Shown piece by piece: positions 9,003 to 18,244 of a DNA stretch of 64,000 bases (within the stretch, counting starts at the first letter, position 1; each line of letters opens with the position of its first letter). Where the stretch lies: the NCBI RefSeq assembly GCF_016650815.1, contig NZ_JAEKEZ010000016.1, positions 1 to 64,000 on the forward strand, read 5' to 3'. The position numbers and the translations under genes were made by a program. Under the pieces are notes generated by a model. The model did not search any database. It was not told where the DNA came from and was given only the letters and a program-made list of their open reading frames with translations. Source of the stretch: Pseudomonas sp. TH31 (GTDB lineage Bacteria; Pseudomonadota; Gammaproteobacteria; Pseudomonadales; Pseudomonadaceae).

Positions 9003-10560
9003 TACTTTTCCGGTAGGACCTCTACTTTGTCAAAGTGAATAACTCTGCTGTTTGTGTGAATCTGTTGTGCACCACCATCGCCATATTCTGGATATGCGTC
9101 AGCAAATGGTTCCAGCTTGGTTTTATCTTCGTCACCTTTCCAGAATGGCGTTCGAGCGTCAGGCTTCCCGTCGACGTAGAGTTGCAATGTGTCAAACTCT
9201 CCTCTTAGGCGTGCGTCGCTCCAGGAACCTTTACCGTTACTGTCAGGCCCTACCTCAGGCCCTTTAACCTGGAATGCTTTCCTCGCTTCCGAGCCAGTAT
9301 CAAACTTCTCAAAGCCAGCGTAAGTCACTGGTGCAGATTTCGTTTTCAACGTACCGAGTGCTCTGGTATCGACAGTGCCGTCATCATGTTGATATCGCAT
9401 GTATCTATACCCTGTAGACGGCATTGTCGAATCGGGGCCAGAAGGGCCGACATAAAAATCTGGCTTGGCTTGCGCAACCTCGGGAACCTTTTGACCTTCG
9501 TCCACACTGGCTTTGGCGGCCGGATCTTCCACCACATTCGATGGCGTGCAGTTAGGTCCTCCAGGGCAATTGTCCAACCCCAACGGATCCACCCACCCCG
9601 TAGGGTTAGGCACGTATTGATAGTTGTTCAACCCCCAGCCAGCTTGATCGGATCCGGTGTCAAAAACCGTCCAGTGCCCGGATTGTAGTAGCGATGCCGG
9701 TTGTAATGTAAGCCCGTTTCCGCATCGAAGTACTGGCCCTGGAAGCGCAGCGGGTTATCAATTTCCGCAACGTCCAGCGTGGCGAGGTTGCCATAGGCGC
9801 GGTATTTCGCCGACCACATGATCTCGCCGCTGTAGTCGGTGAGTTCCTGAGGGGTGCCAAGGTGGTCAAGTTGGTAGTAGAACGGCTCAGCTTTGAGCGG
9901 GCCTTCGCCATCGAGCATCGCCAAGGGCCGGAAGGAGCCCGGCTCGTAGATGTAGCTGCGATAGCGGTTGTTGGCGCTTTCGGCGATGAGGCGTTCGCCT
10001 TGCCACAGGAACTCTGTGGTTTGGCCGTCGACGGTTTTAGCGATACGGCGGCCGAAGGCGTCGTACTTGTAGTTTGCAACACTGCCGCTGGGGAGGCTGA
10101 CACCGATGAGGCGGTGTTGGCAGTCGTAGCGGTATTCGGTGACGAGCTTTTGCCCGGTGCCGCGGCGCTCACGGCTCAAATTGCCATAGGCGTCGTAGTC
10201 GTAGTGGCGGTCACCCTGCATTAGCAGCCGGTTGCCTTTGACGTTGGCCAGGTTTGCACTTGGTTGATCGCCTTGGCCCAGTAAGTTGCCTGCGGGGTCG
10301 TGAGCGAAGCTTTCCGGGGTGCTGCCGCGGACGTTGATCAGTCGGTCGAGTGGGTCGTAGTGATAGCTACGATTGCCTTTGCGGCTGTCAGTGATGCCGG
10401 CGAGGTTACCGCTGGCATCTAAGCGTAGCGATGCTGGAAGAGGTTGCGATCCTGCTGGCTAACGCTGTGAGCTTGCAGGCGGCCTTGTTCGTCGTATTGG
10501 TATTGGCTGAGCAACAGACCTTGTTGGCGCGGCTGTTCGCGACCGGCGCTGTACTGGTGG
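9002..10560 (-). pseudogene. Rhs C-terminal module 3 with TreTu-like toxin, frameshifted
   Basis: The Rhs core is homologous to module 2 and ends in PTGWVDPLGL, followed by a 170-residue variable domain with DFYVGPSGPD, STGYRYM, FDTLQL and YGDGGAQQ. This pattern I associate with TreTu-type ADP-ribosyltransferase toxins that attack EF-Tu. Two single-base losses relative to the other copies break the frame: in the C5 run at 9632-9636, and near 10419. About 10560 the rhs sequence fuses to a vgrG fragment. As it stands, only 209 residues (9002-9631) including the toxin could be read from an internal ATG. Confidence 0.6.
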
Positions 10561-10564
10561 GTGG

Positions 10565-10939
10565 CGTAGCCTGGAGACGATTGCGATAACCCTGATGGAA
10601 AACGTCTTTCAGGTTGGTGGTGCTGCTGGTCACCGACTCTTCCAGCACTTGCGGCTGTTTGCCTTCGTGGAGGATTTCGGTGAGCAGCCACAGGTCGTTC
10701 TACTTAGGCTTAGGGTGCTCGGTCGAAGCCAGGAAATGGCCGTTGACCAATATCGGCTGATCGCTTCTACCTTCAACGAGCTGGAAGTCGCTGCGATGAC
10801 GTTCGAGGGCGCGTTTGGCCAAGTGTTTGCCGCGTTCGCGGTCGATGAAGCAACCGGGGTAGTCGTAGTCTTTTCCGAAGGCATAGTGTTGAGCTTTGTT
10901 GTGCATGCGTAGGGTGGTAATGTTCTGCCCTTGTCGCAT
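10565..10939 (-). pseudogene. vgrG fragment fused to rhs
   Basis: The fragment matches an internal part of the intact vgrG at about 16380-16690, including YDYPGxFIDRERGKHL and LERHRSDFQL. It has an in-frame TAG where the intact copy has the Trp codon in KWNDLW, no conserved start, and runs into rhs sequence in the wrong frame at about 10560. It is a recombination scar showing that vgrG and rhs were once adjacent or recombined here. No function is expected. Confidence 0.7.
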
Positions 10940-10957
10940 TTTATAAGGATATTGCCA

Positions 10958-11950
10958 GTGCTACGTCAGCTCTTACTTGCCCTGCCAGCTATGATGTTTT
11001 TGGTCGGTTGCGAGGCGGAATCCGGTCCTTTGCCAAGCAGCAAGAGCCTTGCGCCAGAGAAAGTTGTCGCCATCGCAGCCACCATTGCGAAGAAATACCC
11101 TGATCTTTCCAGCGAACTGCGTGTCAAGGTGCTCAACACTGTTGTGCAGTCCATCGACAATATGGTGTTTGTCGAGGGTGGCCAGTTTGACATGGGCGAC
11201 TTCGGCTGGATTTGCGAGTACGACGAAAAGGATGTGTGTACTTGGCCTTGTGGGCAAGATCCTGATCAACTGTGTAACATAAGTCCGGACGGTAATGATG
11301 ATTTCGTACATCCGGTTAAATTGAGTAACTACTATCTATCTAAGTTTCAAACTAGGTTGGGTGACTTTGATTTGTTTTTCATCGCGCAGGACAAGCCGGT
11401 GTTTGATATTAAATTTCGAGATAGAAGTGATCTAAAAAGCATGTATGCTTCAAATTTACCCGCTCCCACAAAAAGCTGGCAGGAGGCCAAAGATTACTGC
11501 CAATGGGTGGGGCAGTTAAGTGGGCTTCCCGTTGATTTGCCCACTGAAGCTCAATGGGAGTATGCCGCCCGGAATCGAGGCGAGCATGTATTATTCCCTA
11601 CCGATACCGGCAGTCTAAATTACGGAAAAAACTTTCCTGTAGAGGGAGAAGGGAAGACATTTGCAGTAGACCGTTTTACCCCTAACCCATTAGGTATTTA
11701 CAACTTGTCAGGTAATGCTACCGACTGGGTTAATGATTGGTACGATAAAGATTATTATCGCAACTCTCCCATAGAGAATCCGCAAGGTCCGGCAACGGGG
11801 ACAGAGAAAGTAAAGCGTGGCTCTAACTATCCCGAAGCTCCTTTATTTGCTGCTCCCATTGTACGGCGCTGGCCAGATAAACCTATCCAAAAAGCTTATT
11901 ATCCAGGTACCGGTTTTCGTTGTGCTATTCAGTCAGATAAACCGCTGTAG
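10958..11950 (+). CDS. SUMF1/FGE-type lipoprotein
   Basis: Predicted lipoprotein of 330 residues: a short hydrophobic signal ends in the lipobox LVGC. A formylglycine-generating-enzyme-like (SUMF1) domain follows from about residue 75 to the end (VEGGQFDMGDFG, LPTEAQWEYAAR, NLSGNATDWVNDW, GTGFRCA). The fold is shared by TagR, a periplasmic regulator of T6SS firing, but no enzymatic residues can be confirmed here. GTG 10958 was chosen because AAGGA lies 8 bases upstream and the signal peptide then begins LRQLLLALPA. It is convergent with the LysM effector gene and may modulate it or T6SS; that is inference. Confidence 0.75.
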   Translation: MLRQLLLALPAMMFLVGCEAESGPLPSSKSLAPEKVVAIAATIAKKYPDLSSELRVKVLNTVVQSIDNMVFVEGGQFDMGDFGWICEYDEKDVCTWPCGQDPDQLCNISPDGNDDFVHPVKLSNYYLSKFQTRLGDFDLFFIAQDKPVFDIKFRDRSDLKSMYASNLPAPTKSWQEAKDYCQWVGQLSGLPVDLPTEAQWEYAARNRGEHVLFPTDTGSLNYGKNFPVEGEGKTFAVDRFTPNPLGIYNLSGNATDWVNDWYDKDYYRNSPIENPQGPATGTEKVKRGSNYPEAPLFAAPIVRRWPDKPIQKAYYPGTGFRCAIQSDKPL

Positions 11951-11961
11951 TCTAAATTAGA

Positions 11962-11990
11962 AAATAAGGGCGCTGCTGGCGCCCTTATTT
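11962..11990. terminator. Bidirectional rho-independent terminator
   Basis: A perfect 12-bp stem (AAATAAGGGCGC and its complement) with loop TGCTG, flanked by A and T tracts, lies between the convergent SUMF1 and LysM genes. Confidence 0.85.
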
Positions 11991-12001
11991 CCATTTTTAA
12001 C

Positions 12002-14506
12002 TCAAGCCAGTCCGTCAAATAAATTGCTGCGTCGTGCAGCAACTAATACATCTTCTTTGCGCCATGATGGCCCAGGCGTCCATGCCAGCATGCCACTTGA
12101 ACGTAACGAGGCACTGTTGTTGACGGCTAAGCTTTCGATAAACTTATTGAATTCTCGTTGTTCTTTCCCATCTAGTAAGGCATTGATGCGATTCAGGCTG
12201 TCCATTGCTAAAACTTTTTCGCCGCCCTTCGAGCAGTGTTCTAATACCTCGAAGAAGTGCCGCCAACTGTGTAAGTGAGAAAGCAATAGGACTACTGCTT
12301 TTTGCTGATCTTCAGCCCAGGTTTCAACAAAGCTCTCAGTGAGTAGGTATACCATCGGCCCAATGGTTTCTGGCGGCAGCATATTGAGTGGGATTTTTTT
12401 GTCATTGACATTAATAGCTTGGTTGCTCAGCAAATATTTCGCCAGATTTTGCGCCTCCTGTTTCGTAGCCTCACGTTGTTTCCACCAAAGTCCCATGCTA
12501 CGAAATCCATCTTCAAATGCTTTGCCCGCCGCTTCTCCAGGATGAGTCGCAATTTTAAATAGACCTTGTGCCATATACTTAAAGGCATCCTGAGTCACTG
12601 CAAGCTGGTAGTGAAAATCTGCTTTCGACAACGCATTGCAAAACACATACGCCAGATCCCCAATCTTCTCCAAATCCACCGCCGTACCAAAACCGCCACC
12701 AGCGCCTGGACCAAATACCAAGCTGGCTTTGCAGTTAATTTCCAGGCGATCACTTCGAATAACAATACTGAAATCAAAACCTGCGCCAATGCCAAGCGCC
12801 ACATTTCCTTCAGTCTTGATCTCAATCAAGCTCGCCCAGTCTGTACTGCCACTGTCATTTGCTTGACCCGCCACAATCTTGCCGACGCCTTGTTTCGTCG
12901 GATCAAGCCACTTGAGTGTCCCGGTCACAGTACCGCCACCTTGCACGCCGGCAAAAGCGTTGCCCTTCAAACCAACGCTTCCTCCACGTTTTTTGTCCAC
13001 GGCCATACTTGGTGGGCTGAGCAGCGCCGTCGCGCCTGAGGCTTCCACTTCCTTGGGTTTGTATTGTGCTTTTACGCCTGCCTGGCCCTGTGCCGTCGCA
13101 CCGACGAAACACGAGAGTTCCACCTTGCCGTCAAGACGGAAGATGCCGATGTCGCTTACCACTTCCTTGCCTTCGGCGTTGCGGTAGGGCATCCGAACTA
13201 CATATCCACCCTGGTCCGGAAAGAAACTCTTGAGTGCGGCGGAGCCTTCTGCCAACGAAATCGCAGCGCTGCCCTTGACCCCCACCTCGATGTTGCCCTT
13301 GCCGGGCTCCCAGCTGTTGATGCCGGCGCTGGCGGTGGCGGCGAAACGGAAGGCGTGGGCTTCGGCGGAGACAGCGTATTTAGCGGAGTCTGCCTGGTTC
13401 GACGTCCAGGAACATTCTTTATGCAGCGCATTGAGCAGGTTGTCGTCCTTGCTCGTCCAGCTTGTGAATTTGGCTTCCAGAGCGCCCAGAGGGCTGGTTT
13501 TACGGCTTTCGTTGACGGCGGACTTAATGTCCTTGAACAGCTCTTTTGCCAGGTTTTTGTCGAGTGGTTTGCCTTGCATTACCTTCGTGCTGACTTTGAC
13601 CTTCCAGTCGAGCTGTTCGCGGTAGGCCATTGGAATGTAGTGACGACGGCTTGGGTCACTGAACGAAATGACCTCGATCACGGTAATTCCCGTTTTTATT
13701 TGGCGACCTTTCTGGCTTTCGGTGGTTTTTCCTTTGCCATGCTTGATGTCTGGCGCAGCGCTATTCGCGCTGGTGGAACTGTCGCCGGCCTCGGCCTTTC
13801 CTTGCGCTGCGATCTTAGTCCGCAGTGATTCGATCTGGGCATTCAGTTCTATTAGCTTTTTGGTTTGCAGTTGCTTCCAGTTGCTCTCCAGATAGTTGCC
13901 CCCAAGAGAAAATGGCGGAGTATAGCGTTGGTACCAGTCACGAGCTTCTTGCACCGTTGCCAACTGTCCCTGGAAATCCTCTTTGCGAGTGAGCGTGGTA
14001 GCCGCTTTTTCCGGCGGTGGCTCTGATCGTTGCAACAGTCCTGCACCTTCGGCTTTGGCGTTCCAGGCGTCTTTGACACAACGCGAGCACAAGCAGTTGG
14101 CCTGAGGATTTGTCGCTTTGGTGCACTTGCTGGCTTCGGTGGCTTTGGCCAGGTTCTGGTGCAGTTCGTCCATGAGTTTCTTGACGAGGTCAGTCTGTGT
14201 TTTGAGTGCTTTGGACTCTTTTTCCGTGAGGACATAAAAGGTGTCTTCGCCGGTGATATGCACCACGTCCACCAATTCGTCCTTGCATTGGACTTCGCCT
14301 TTGACGCTAGTCGTGCTTTGGTTGTCCGCGTGCTTGGGCGGCGGCAACACTTTAGCGTCTGGCAACTGCAGCACCCAACCGGCTTTGATGTGGTTGGGGT
14401 CAGTGATACTAGGGTTAAGTGCGCGCAGATCCGCCACGGAGCATTTGTTGGCGCTGGCAATATTGCCGAGGGTGTCGCCGCTTTTGACGGTATAGGTATT
14501 GCTCAT
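12002..14506 (-). CDS. LysM-domain protein, candidate T6SS effector
   Basis: Protein of 834 residues. Residues 2-50 form a LysM domain (YTVKSGDTLGNIASAN, then LQLPD), a peptidoglycan-binding module. A charged linker and a cysteine cluster (CTKATNPQANCLCSRC, about 135-150) follow, then a long glycine-rich beta-type region (about 380-620) and a helical C-terminus. No known toxin motif was recognised. It follows DUF4123 and VgrG in one operon; DUF4123 proteins load the effector encoded next door onto VgrG, so this is the probable cargo. ATG 14506 has AAGGA upstream. No immunity gene is evident downstream before the terminator. Confidence 0.65.
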   Translation of the reverse strand: MSNTYTVKSGDTLGNIASANKCSVADLRALNPSITDPNHIKAGWVLQLPDAKVLPPPKHADNQSTTSVKGEVQCKDELVDVVHITGEDTFYVLTEKESKALKTQTDLVKKLMDELHQNLAKATEASKCTKATNPQANCLCSRCVKDAWNAKAEGAGLLQRSEPPPEKAATTLTRKEDFQGQLATVQEARDWYQRYTPPFSLGGNYLESNWKQLQTKKLIELNAQIESLRTKIAAQGKAEAGDSSTSANSAAPDIKHGKGKTTESQKGRQIKTGITVIEVISFSDPSRRHYIPMAYREQLDWKVKVSTKVMQGKPLDKNLAKELFKDIKSAVNESRKTSPLGALEAKFTSWTSKDDNLLNALHKECSWTSNQADSAKYAVSAEAHAFRFAATASAGINSWEPGKGNIEVGVKGSAAISLAEGSAALKSFFPDQGGYVVRMPYRNAEGKEVVSDIGIFRLDGKVELSCFVGATAQGQAGVKAQYKPKEVEASGATALLSPPSMAVDKKRGGSVGLKGNAFAGVQGGGTVTGTLKWLDPTKQGVGKIVAGQANDSGSTDWASLIEIKTEGNVALGIGAGFDFSIVIRSDRLEINCKASLVFGPGAGGGFGTAVDLEKIGDLAYVFCNALSKADFHYQLAVTQDAFKYMAQGLFKIATHPGEAAGKAFEDGFRSMGLWWKQREATKQEAQNLAKYLLSNQAINVNDKKIPLNMLPPETIGPMVYLLTESFVETWAEDQQKAVVLLLSHLHSWRHFFEVLEHCSKGGEKVLAMDSLNRINALLDGKEQREFNKFIESLAVNNSASLRSSGMLAWTPGPSWRKEDVLVAARRSNLFDGLA

Positions 14507-14525
14507 TGCTCATCGTCCTTGTGAT

Positions 14526-15359
14526 TCAGAGGCTTTCCAGCTGAGTCAATTTTTCACCTTGGGCCACGTCGTTACGAGCCAGGAGTTCTGCATCCCGGGC
14601 GTTTGCCCAGAAGGAGTCCCCACGGCTTACGGCGAGGCGCAGCCAGCGCTCCTGATCTGCCATCTGTTGGTAACCCGCCTCTTGTCCAGCCAGTAACTGA
14701 CGGTACACAAACTCAACGGTGTCCTCGGCAGGCAACACTTCGCGATAGTCCTCGGCAAAACGTGCTGCGATAACCTTCAATCGACCTTGCTCAATCAACG
14801 CTTGGCGCTCTGGGCTGAGGTACAACCAAGCAGGCGGTTGCAGTTCGGACGGGGCACTTTTGGGGGACTTGGCGTAATACCGCCAGCCCATTTCGTTACG
14901 CCAGGCCATGCCGGTGAATGGTCCGATAAACTGCCCACGTTCAGTCTCATTCAGGCTACGTAGCAGAGGCTCCAGCCAGCGCGGATCGAAAAACCGCATC
15001 ATCTGTTGCGGCGCATCATCGGTGCGCACAGTTAGCAGACTACGCCAGTTATCAATGCCGATATCCAAGGCTTGCTCGTTGTTCAGCCAGGCCACACACC
15101 CAGCGTCGGACTGTTCAAGCAAGGTACTCGCGTATTCCGTCGAATCGCCTTTCTTAGGGACCACAACTACATAAGGTCCTGTAGGTTGGAGTTCTGCATA
15201 CGGGGTACTGAGAAACAGTGGGATGCACTGAGGACGGGACAGTTCGTCACCTTGAAAAAGATGCGTCAGCAAGTCCGAATCAAAACTGCTATCCAGAATC
15301 AGACACATTGTGCCCGCTGCCGCAGGTTGCTCGAACGGCGAGAGAATGGAGTCGATCAT
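14526..15359 (-). CDS. DUF4123 T6SS effector adaptor (Tap/TEC type)
   Basis: Protein of 277 residues with the DUF4123 pattern: an N-terminal LILDSSFDSDLL strand, then MMRFFDPRWLEPLL and GPFTGMAWRN. DUF4123 chaperones bind a specific effector and mount it on the tip of VgrG. Its ATG overlaps the vgrG stop codon (ATGA), and the LysM protein starts 19 bp downstream, so the order VgrG-adaptor-cargo is complete. It acts in the producer cytoplasm before T6SS firing. Confidence 0.85.
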   Translation of the reverse strand: MIDSILSPFEQPAAAGTMCLILDSSFDSDLLTHLFQGDELSRPQCIPLFLSTPYAELQPTGPYVVVVPKKGDSTEYASTLLEQSDAGCVAWLNNEQALDIGIDNWRSLLTVRTDDAPQQMMRFFDPRWLEPLLRSLNETERGQFIGPFTGMAWRNEMGWRYYAKSPKSAPSELQPPAWLYLSPERQALIEQGRLKVIAARFAEDYREVLPAEDTVEFVYRQLLAGQEAGYQQMADQERWLRLAVSRGDSFWANARDAELLARNDVAQGEKLTQLESL

Positions 15360-17431
15360 GCTGTTTTACCCGGCTGGTGAATGGGGCAATGGCCGGAGGC
15401 GTCGAGGTGGCACGAAGGTGTTGGCAGTAACACCCCTGTTTTTGCTTGCGCTTTGTATGATGCGAGTGAAGGTGCAACGACCTGCCCAGCCTTGTCCGCA
15501 TCCGCCTGTTTCAAAACCCCCGGCATCAACGGCGCAGCCTCCGTCCCATTCCCCGGGCTCCCTCCGGAGTTCATGTTGATCAGCGGCCCGCTCAAGGTCA
15601 CACCGCCGCCGTCGATCTTGATAAAGCTACCGCCACCAATCAGGGTCAATTCACTGCCGGCTTCCAGCACCACTTTAAGGCCACTGCTCAGGTGAATTTC
15701 CTGGCCCGCTTCAATGAACTGCCCGGTACCCACCTTGATGTGCTGGTTCACACCGACGGTGAGGTGGTCGTTGGCGCGGGTTTCGACTTTGCGGTCGGCG
15801 TAGACGGTGTGGTGTTCTTCAGCCTTGAATTCGCTGTAGCTGTTTTGCTCGACGGTGTCGTGGCGCTCGTTGCCGACGCGGATTTTCTGGTCGTGCTCGA
15901 CGTTCTCATCCCAGTCCCGCTGGGCATGCAGGAAGATCTGTTCCTGACCCTTTTTATCCTCGATGCGCAGTTCGTTGTAGCCGCCACCACCGGGGGAGCT
16001 CAGGGTCTTGAAGGTGCTGCGGGTTTTGTTCGCCGGCAGTTCGTACGGGACGGCGTTTTCCTTGTGGTACAGGCAGCCGCTGATCAGGGGTTGATCCGGG
16101 TCGCCTTCAAGGAAGGTCACCAGCACTTCCATGCCGATCCGCGGGATGGCGATGCCGCCGTAGTGGGCGCCGGCCCAGGCGGAGGAGACGCGTAGCCAGC
16201 AGCTGGTCTTGTCGTCGGCCTGGCCTTCGCGGTCCCAGTGGAACTGCACTTTGACGCGGCCGTATTGGTCGCAGTGGATCTCTTCGCCTTTGGGCCCGGT
16301 GACCACGGCGCTCTGGCTGCCGAGGATCCGTGGTTTCTTTTGCGTCAGCGCGGGGCGATTGGGCACGTCCCACGGGGTGGCCTGGAAACGGTTGCGATAG
16401 CCCTGATGGAAATCGTCTTTGAGGTTGGTGGTACTGCTGGTGACCGACTCTTCCAGCACTTGCGGCTGTTTGCCTTCATGGAGGATTTCGGTCAGCAGCC
16501 ACAGGTCGTTCCATTTGGCTTTCGGGTGCTCGGTCAGGGCCAGGAAGTGGCCGCTGACGAGGATCGGCTGATCGCTTCGGCCTTCGGCGAGCTGGAAGTC
16601 GCTGCGGTGACGTTCGAGGGCGCGTTTGGTCAGGTGCTTGCCGCGCTCGCGGTCGATGAAGCGACCGGGGTAGTCGTAGTCTTCGAGGTCGGGCAGGGCG
16701 TCGCCACGGTTTTCCGCTTCGAGGGTCAGGCGCGGTTTTTCGAAGTCGTAGTCGCGGCGGGTGGTGCGGCTGGTGCGGGTTTCCAGGCGCAGGTCGAAGC
16801 GCTTGATCACCGGGTTGGTGGCGACCATGCCGGAGTCTTGCTGGTAGGCCACTGGCGCGAGTTTCGGGAACACCGTCTGGTCATCGCCGAACACCAGTTT
16901 GTGGGCCGTGGCGCTGTGCTGGAAGTGGTAGTGGATACCTTCTTCCTCGCACAGGCGCTGGATGAACTGCAGGTCCGATTCATCGTATTGAACGCAGTAG
17001 ATGCGCTCGGGATAAATCGCCCCGACGTTGAATGCGTAGGCGTTGCTTTGGATGCCGTGCTCTTCGAGGACCATACCGACGATTTTCGGCACGCTGAGGT
17101 TCTGGAAGATGCGTTGGTTGATGCGGTGCGCCAGGTAGGACAGTTGCGGGCGCAGGGTCACCGCGTAGCGGGTCAGGCGTTTGCCGGAATCACCCTGGGC
17201 GGCGCGATAGATCTGTCCATGAATGCCGCTGCCGTCAGGCGAGAGCTGCAAGAAGGCCGGTTTGTGCAGCAGCGTTTCGAGGTCCAGGGACGGCTGCTCA
17301 CTGACCAGCTCCACCTCAAACACAAAAGGCTGGCTGATGGCTTCCCGACCTTGCAGGGCAAGCACCTGGAAATCGTTATCCAGACCTTCGATAGTCAGGG
17401 CAAAGTGAGTCTGATTGGCCGGCGCGAACAT
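15356..17431 (-). CDS. vgrG: Type VI secretion tip protein VgrG
   Basis: Spike trimer subunit of 691 residues. The gp27-like base covers roughly 1-370 (FALTIEGLDNDFQVLALQG; YCVQYDESDLQFIQRLCEEEG), the gp5-like OB fold follows (GSQSAVVTGPKGEEIHCDQY, WLRVSSAWAG), and a DUF2345-type beta-helix is C-terminal (GSELTLIGGGSFIKIDGGG). ATG 17431 with GAGGAA upstream was chosen over a TTG 12 codons earlier. It is preceded by hcp and followed by its adaptor. A decayed partial copy lies at 10.6-10.9 kb. Confidence 0.93.
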   Translation of the reverse strand: MFAPANQTHFALTIEGLDNDFQVLALQGREAISQPFVFEVELVSEQPSLDLETLLHKPAFLQLSPDGSGIHGQIYRAAQGDSGKRLTRYAVTLRPQLSYLAHRINQRIFQNLSVPKIVGMVLEEHGIQSNAYAFNVGAIYPERIYCVQYDESDLQFIQRLCEEEGIHYHFQHSATAHKLVFGDDQTVFPKLAPVAYQQDSGMVATNPVIKRFDLRLETRTSRTTRRDYDFEKPRLTLEAENRGDALPDLEDYDYPGRFIDRERGKHLTKRALERHRSDFQLAEGRSDQPILVSGHFLALTEHPKAKWNDLWLLTEILHEGKQPQVLEESVTSSTTNLKDDFHQGYRNRFQATPWDVPNRPALTQKKPRILGSQSAVVTGPKGEEIHCDQYGRVKVQFHWDREGQADDKTSCWLRVSSAWAGAHYGGIAIPRIGMEVLVTFLEGDPDQPLISGCLYHKENAVPYELPANKTRSTFKTLSSPGGGGYNELRIEDKKGQEQIFLHAQRDWDENVEHDQKIRVGNERHDTVEQNSYSEFKAEEHHTVYADRKVETRANDHLTVGVNQHIKVGTGQFIEAGQEIHLSSGLKVVLEAGSELTLIGGGSFIKIDGGGVTLSGPLINMNSGGSPGNGTEAAPLMPGVLKQADADKAGQVVAPSLASYKAQAKTGVLLPTPSCHLDASGHCPIHQPGKTA

Positions 17432-17562
17432 CCCTTGTTCCTCGTGCAGTGCAGCGGCGTTCGCCAAGACCTGAATCAGGAATCAGCAGACGCAAAATTC
17501 TGAAAGGGCGTAAACAACATCGACCAGCAGAGCTGGCCGATGCGTGAAGCGGTCAGCCGCAA

Positions 17563-18078
17563 TTAAGCGACTGGCTGACGCCAGTCATCGGAACCCGAAG
17601 TACCGGATACTTCGTGGGTCCAGGTGATTTTGCGGTAGGTGAACTGCACTTCTTCCAGGTGCGTGAAGTGCGAGTTCGACGGGTCCTGGCAGTTGTGCAT
17701 TTTGTTGTTGATGGCGACGATGATCGCGTCTTCCAGTTTGGTGGTGTAGTAGTGCTCTTGGGTACCCTGAGCAGAAGTACGGAACCACTGGATAACGATT
17801 TCGCTCATGCGCTCGCCGGAAGTCAGGGCCGCTTGCAGCAATGGCGAAGACTTGTCGTAGACCTTGGTGATCACCACTGGTTTGTGTACGCGCTGACCGG
17901 TCGGTTGGCCGGACTGCGGGTCACGCGGGATGATGACGTCGTGGTTGAAAGCCTGAACCATGACCTGGTCTTCGTGACCTTCCTGGTAGGTGTTGCCAAC
18001 CGAGTCGGCGGTGAAGGCGCCGGCAGTGATCAGACCTTGTTTTTCGCCAGTGACGGACATGTACGCTGGTGTAGCCAT
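17563..18078 (-). CDS. hcp: Hcp family T6SS tube protein
   Basis: Hcp1-type protein of 171 residues that forms the hexameric rings of the T6SS inner tube and is secreted. Family signatures are GEKQGLITAG near residue 11, then GHEDQVMVQAFNHDV and a C-terminal FTYRKITWTHEVSGTSGSDDW. A strong ribosome site (AAGGAG) precedes ATG 18078. A sigma54-like promoter lies about 70 bp upstream. No tssA-M genes occur in the window, so this is an orphan hcp-vgrG island served by a sheath encoded elsewhere. Confidence 0.93.
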   Translation of the reverse strand: MATPAYMSVTGEKQGLITAGAFTADSVGNTYQEGHEDQVMVQAFNHDVIIPRDPQSGQPTGQRVHKPVVITKVYDKSSPLLQAALTSGERMSEIVIQWFRTSAQGTQEHYYTTKLEDAIIVAINNKMHNCQDPSNSHFTHLEEVQFTYRKITWTHEVSGTSGSDDWRQPVA

Positions 18079-18144
18079 GAATGTGCTCCTTGCTAAAAGT
18101 TAGGGTGCCCGGAGGCGAAATCGCCCGGTGGGTGCCTAACACTT

Positions 18145-18161
18145 ATCAAGGTCCGTGCCAG
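18145..18161 (-). promoter_or_regulatory. Sigma54 (RpoN)-type promoter of hcp
   Basis: Read on the minus strand, CTGGCACGGACCTTGAT matches the -24/-12 consensus (TGGCACG-N4-TTGC) except TTGA for TTGC. It lies 67 bp upstream of the hcp start codon. RpoN control of hcp/vgrG islands is known in Pseudomonas. Confidence 0.65.
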
Positions 18162-18244
18162 AAAAGTTGAGGGCCAGGTAAACCGGGGGGATGGCCGAGG
18201 TTTTTCAATCGCTTGGGTGAGTTTCAAGGGAAATCACCGCATAA

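Noticed and set aside
16238..17503. 421-codon plus-strand frame opposite vgrG
   Set aside because: Shadow of a well-conserved vgrG in GC-rich DNA; no motif or start signal.
18100..18140. Hairpin in the hcp leader as a riboswitch
   Set aside because: Only a small GGCG-AAAT-CGCC stem is visible; no known RNA class fits.
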